Source of the DNA: Lagopus muta
Taxonomy: Eukaryota > Chordata > Aves > Galliformes > Phasianidae
NCBI RefSeq assembly: GCF_023343835.1
Contig: NC_064433.1
Location: forward strand, 68,346,032-68,410,031
Length of the DNA: 64,000 nt
Direction: 5' to 3'
Numbering within the stretch: the stretch's first letter is position 1; each line of letters begins with the position of its first letter. Below are positions 61,101-64,000 of the stretch, in pieces. The notes under the pieces are model-generated. The model had not been told where the DNA came from, searched no databases, and saw only the letters and a list, made by a program, of their open reading frames with translations. The position numbers were made by a program, and so were the translations under genes.

Positions 61101-63321
61101 TTCCCTTCTTCTGGCGCCTGCCTCCACCAGACAGCTGAGAGCTATCTGAGTGCCTGCTCTGATATCATTGAGCCCAAATTAACGAGGCGTTGGCAGCCTC
61201 GAGGCGTCAGCCTCTCGTCCAGTTGCTGCTGCCCCTTCAGCACTCAGCCCACCCGTGCCATTTGTCTGCGGATGCGTGTGACAGACCTCTGGGTGCTGGA
61301 AGGGGCAACATGGCAGGACTTCTGTGTAAGCGTCGCAAAAAAGGAGGTATGTGAGGTTACATTTCCAGCAGGAATCTTTTCCTCAGCTAAGAAGGTGGCA
61401 TACAAGCTCCCTGTAACACAGGCTCTCTGGGCAGCGGGTTTTGGGAGGCTCGCTACTGATGCAGCAGGGGAGGATGCTCTGGTCCTGTTGTGGCAGAGCC
61501 TCACTGGGTTTGAAGGCAAGTACGAGGGCTTTATGTGGCTCTCCATGTCATGAGGGGGTGTTGAGGGTGGGGGCTTAATACACACATCTATATTGATGGT
61601 TTTTTTGTTGTTATTGTTTAGTAAATTGTTTAAGAACAAGATCTGTGTTAAGAAGGGTTCTTCTTGATATTTAAAAAAAATGAGCAAGTATGACATAATG
61701 GAACTTTTGAGGATAAAAACAGTTCAGCTGCATTTAAAAATCTTATGTCTTGAGGTGTATGCAGTAATTTGTTTCTATAGCACATCGCATGCATTCCTGG
61801 CCCCGAGAAGCTTAGGAAATCTCTTCTGCATTTGTAGAACACTAGTTAAACCAGTACTCTGTCCTTACTGAACACTTGATGTTCACAGATAGAAGCAATG
61901 CTGTAAGAATCATAAGAAAGGTACATCTAGAAAGAAATGTGATTTTAAGTGGCATGTGGGCATTTGTAGTTAAAAGGCTTAAAAAATATTCACCTCTGGT
62001 AGCTAGTTTCCACATAATTTTTCTTATGCCCTGTTGTGGTTGGATTCCTGTTGGCAGGTTCTGTAGGAGCTGCTTGAGGGAGAAAGCTGTAGTTGGGAGC
62101 ATGCAAACAGTGCAGGGTAGAGCATGCTTTGAAAGCTCCTTGGCTTGGTGACTGAGGCCGCTTAGCTCTCTGACCTTTGGAGAGCTTTCCCAAACTAAGA
62201 ATGAATGCATGAAAGTGGCAATTAAGTGTTTATTTAACAGTGACGTTTAATCAGGTGATTAAATCTCAGCCTGCAGATGCTGTGTTTGGTTTGCAGTTGT
62301 GAACTTTATTCTGCTCCCCTTGCAAAAGCTGTGCAGTGTAGAGAGCAGGCCACACACAAATGCTTTTAGCTGTTGCTTACACAGAACTGTCACTTAATGA
62401 ATGAGTTATTGCTGTCTGTTTGTATCTTCTGTTTCAGACGCATGCATTTTTAAAGGTTCACTGTAAGTAGTTGTTTTCTGTGTTTAAGAGGAGATAAACC
62501 TCAGAGACCGTATAAATACTATAGTTCTGCTAGGACTTTCCTTACTATAAAGTCCTACAATACTAAGCAATTGGTTGTTTAGTTCCTCCCATGTAACATT
62601 ATGTAAGGAGGTATTTTAATGTCCTTCTTAATGATGCAGAGTACCATAGTGACTTTCCAAACTGAGAGCTGTATGTTTGGGAGTGTGAAAGATTCCAAAT
62701 TTGTCTTCACCAGACCATGCTACATCTATTTTTCAGCCACTGTCAATGCAGGAATTAAATATATTTTCATTATTTGGTGGGATTCTCTGAGGCTTTTAAT
62801 GAGGCCAGTAGCGAATAGTGACTCGTGTTCTGCTGTTGGAAAAAGTGGTGATGAGTGGTGGGTGGTAGTGCTATCAAAAGTGAATTAGATTTTATAGTTA
62901 ATTGTCTGCTCTAGATCAGGCAATTCTGCAGCTCATACCCCTTCCTTCTGGAGAAAGAAGCACTCTGACATTACTTTTACCACAGTGTTGATTTTCTTGC
63001 AAAATATTTTTAGCTGGTAGACTGGTGACTCAACTCAATTTAGTAAGAAGCTGTGGATGGATGTTCCTTGGATTTTATTTTCCACTGCAGCTGCAGTCCT
63101 TCATTCTGTAAAGTTTGGGTTCATTCTGAAATGGATCTACAAGATACCTGCTCTTATTATGTCTCTTCTGCCTTTGCATATCTGCAAACTTTGTATTTAG
63201 TTCAGTCTTTCTATTTTTCCCTTCTCCTCAGTGAGTGACCTGCAAGAAGAAGGTAAAAATGCTATCAATGCGCCAATGAACCCAAGCGCTGTGGACATCC
63301 ATCCAGAGGATACTCTCTTAG
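42385..63321 (+). CDS. PARVB: Beta-parvin, N-terminal part (exons 1-2 only; gene continues beyond window)
   Basis: Exon 1 (42385-42499) and exon 2 (63232-63321) join in phase 1 and encode the first 68 residues. Visible are [20 protein letters not shown] and then [16 protein letters not shown], both characteristic of alpha/beta-parvin N-termini. Parvins are adaptors of the ILK-PINCH-parvin complex at focal adhesions and bind F-actin and paxillin. The two CH domains that do this lie downstream, outside the window. The N-terminus with SP/TP sites (RSPTLRP) is closer to beta- than to alpha-parvin, and the SAMM50 neighbour also supports PARVB. A second in-frame Met (residue 16, 42430) has a better start context than the first. 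Confidence 0.95.
44776..45070 (+). mobile_element. CR1 LINE 3' fragment
   Basis: Contains GGGGGAATGGTTTTAAACTG, then the CAAGGCCAGGCTGGATGTGG block, and ends with CAATTCTATGATTCTG. In PARVB intron 1. Confidence 0.92.
45184..45375 (-). mobile_element. CR1 LINE 3' fragment (minus orientation)
   Basis: Starts GCTCACAGAATGGCCAGGGT and includes TTGCCCAGGGCCCCATCCAA. It faces the previous CR1 copy across a gap of about 115 bases. Confidence 0.92.
46059..46730 (+). other. Candidate alternative 3'-terminal exon within PARVB intron 1
   Basis: An excellent acceptor (long CT tract, then TTCCTAG) at 46058 is followed by a short frame. If joined to PARVB exon 1 it would add G plus 21 residues ([20 protein letters not shown], then K) before TGA at 46124-46126. 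A canonical AATAAA at 46705-46710 could end the transcript. This may be only a cryptic splice site. Confidence 0.25.
53978..54583 (+). mobile_element. Old, diverged CR1 LINE copy
   Basis: CR1 blocks in order: CTGGATTGTATTAGCAGGAG, GTTGGAGTACTGTGTTCAGT, ACAGGCTGAGTGAGCTGGGC, and a worn 3' end near CCTTTCCACCCTGAGC. Strongly diverged. Confidence 0.8.
58839..58864 (+). repeat. T-rich run
   Basis: Interrupted T tract in PARVB intron 1. Confidence 0.75.
59525..59573 (+). repeat. (TA)n / (CATA)n microsatellite
   Basis: Alternating TATA and CATA units over about 49 bases in PARVB intron 1. Confidence 0.85.
61310..61346 (+). CDS. PARVB: Candidate alternative first coding exon of PARVB
   Basis: ATG in a strong context (AACATGG) starts [12 protein letters not shown], then a good donor GTATGT at 61347. 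The exon ends in phase 1, exactly what exon 2 needs, so splicing would give [20 protein letters not shown]. The short basic cluster resembles the ARKKKAKE end of the normal exon 1. The 150 bases upstream are richer in CpG than the surrounding intron. This is inference from splice signals and frame; no transcript evidence is available here. Confidence 0.4.
63232..63321 (+). CDS. PARVB: PARVB coding exon 2 (residues 39-68)
   Basis: CTCCTCAG acceptor, G|GTACAG donor. Encodes [20 protein letters not shown], then [10 protein letters not shown], matching the parvin linker before the first CH domain. Phase 1 in and out. Confidence 0.95.
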
Positions 63322-64000
63322 GTACAGTATGCTACAGACCTTGACTATGCAATTACTGATTACTTGTCAATGAATTTGCAGAGGAATTCCATTCTTCTCT
63401 GGTCATCCAGAAAACAAACAGCAAGTTGCAATTTTGCAAAGAATTAGAAGGAAAATAGTGCTGGGATTGTCTGCTTAAGAGTTGCTTCAGTTTCATTAAC
63501 TCATGGTCCAAGGATATCTCACTCTATTTTTCCTAACAGACATCTTCCTTTGGTAAAGAAGTATCTTTACACATATAGGTGGGGAACTGAAGGATCAACT
63601 CACAGAAAGTCCATAGCAAAGAGTGTGTTGTGGTTCCTATGGGACCATTAAACTGCCTTGACTCAAATGTATGTGCTTCACTGTCCTTAAGTGGTAGATG
63701 CTATTACTTTAGTTAGTTTTGCCTCTTTTAAGTGGTGGTGCAGCAAAATGGGATCTGATAACCAACAGATCAGCATTGACTATGCTGAAATCAGTAATTA
63801 AATATGATCAGGATGAAATATGTAAAGCAAGCAATGCATTGTAGAAAGAAGATAAGTTCCCCTCCCCACCAAGTCTCTTAAAGAGTAGCAGCATAATTTT
63901 ATAGATTTGATAGATTATATTTGATTCTCAAGCAGAACTCTATGGTGAATTGGGTGTACTATTATGGGTCAAATCTTGTTCAGGATTTCAGTTAGAAGCT

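Larger units (their letters stand above)
42500..63231 (+). other. PARVB: PARVB intron 1 (20.7 kb)
   Basis: Large first intron bounded by GTGAGT and TCCTCAG. It holds an inverted CR1 pair (44776-45375), an old CR1 copy (53978-54583), a TA-rich microsatellite (59525-59573), and two candidate alternative exons (46059 onward and 61310-61346). The remainder is AT-rich sequence in which I see no recognisable gene or RNA. Confidence 0.85.

Noticed and set aside
61023-61553. 176-codon open frame in PARVB intron 1
   Set aside because: It is not in the frame of the ATG at 61310 and has no family likeness. I kept only the small exon candidate whose phase fits PARVB exon 2.
1-64000. CRISPR arrays, prokaryotic operons, phage or defence systems
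   Set aside because: The window is bird nuclear DNA with spliced genes; no spaced direct repeats or clustered prokaryote-like genes are present.

Overview
This window is vertebrate nuclear DNA, almost certainly from a bird and probably a galliform such as chicken. The evidence is large intron-containing genes with GT-AG exons, CpG-island promoters, and about a dozen CR1 LINE fragments. Many of these end in the CR1-type 8-base tail (ATTCTATG-like), and CR1 is the dominant repeat of bird genomes. There are no operons, no CRISPR arrays and no tRNA or rRNA genes that I can see.

Three genes lie head-to-tail on the + strand, in the same order as on human 22q13: PNPLA3 - SAMM50 - PARVB. (1) PNPLA3, a patatin-like lipase of lipid droplets, starts in a CpG island at 523 and ends at 16028. 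Nine exons join into a 503-codon frame with the Ser47/Asp166 catalytic dyad intact. (2) SAMM50, the Omp85-family beta-barrel of the mitochondrial sorting and assembly machinery, runs from 18047 to 35098. Fifteen exons join without a gap into 469 codons. (3) PARVB (beta-parvin) begins at 42385. Only its first two coding exons (42385-42499 and 63232-63321) are in the window, separated by a 20.7 kb intron, and the gene runs off the right edge.

Region by region: 1-522 is promoter and CpG island. 523-16028 is PNPLA3; its intron 8 holds a decayed copy of its own exon 4. 16029-18046 is the short PNPLA3-SAMM50 interval with the SAMM50 CpG promoter (ETS/GABP-like site, GC boxes, CCAAT). 18047-35098 is SAMM50, with CR1 insertions in introns 1, 4 and 13. 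35099-42384 is its 3'UTR plus about 6.8 kb of intergenic DNA with two CR1 copies and then the PARVB CpG island. 42500-63231 is PARVB intron 1. It contains an inverted pair of CR1 copies, a candidate alternative terminal exon near 46.06-46.71 kb and a candidate alternative first exon at 61310-61346. After 63321 there is only the start of intron 2.

The genes do not form a pathway. PNPLA3 acts on triglycerides and phospholipids at lipid droplets, SAMM50 inserts beta-barrel proteins into the outer mitochondrial membrane, and PARVB links integrin-ILK to actin. I found no new multi-gene system. The more unusual items are the relict exon, the candidate PARVB alternative exons, and Val at the PNPLA3 position corresponding to human I148M.
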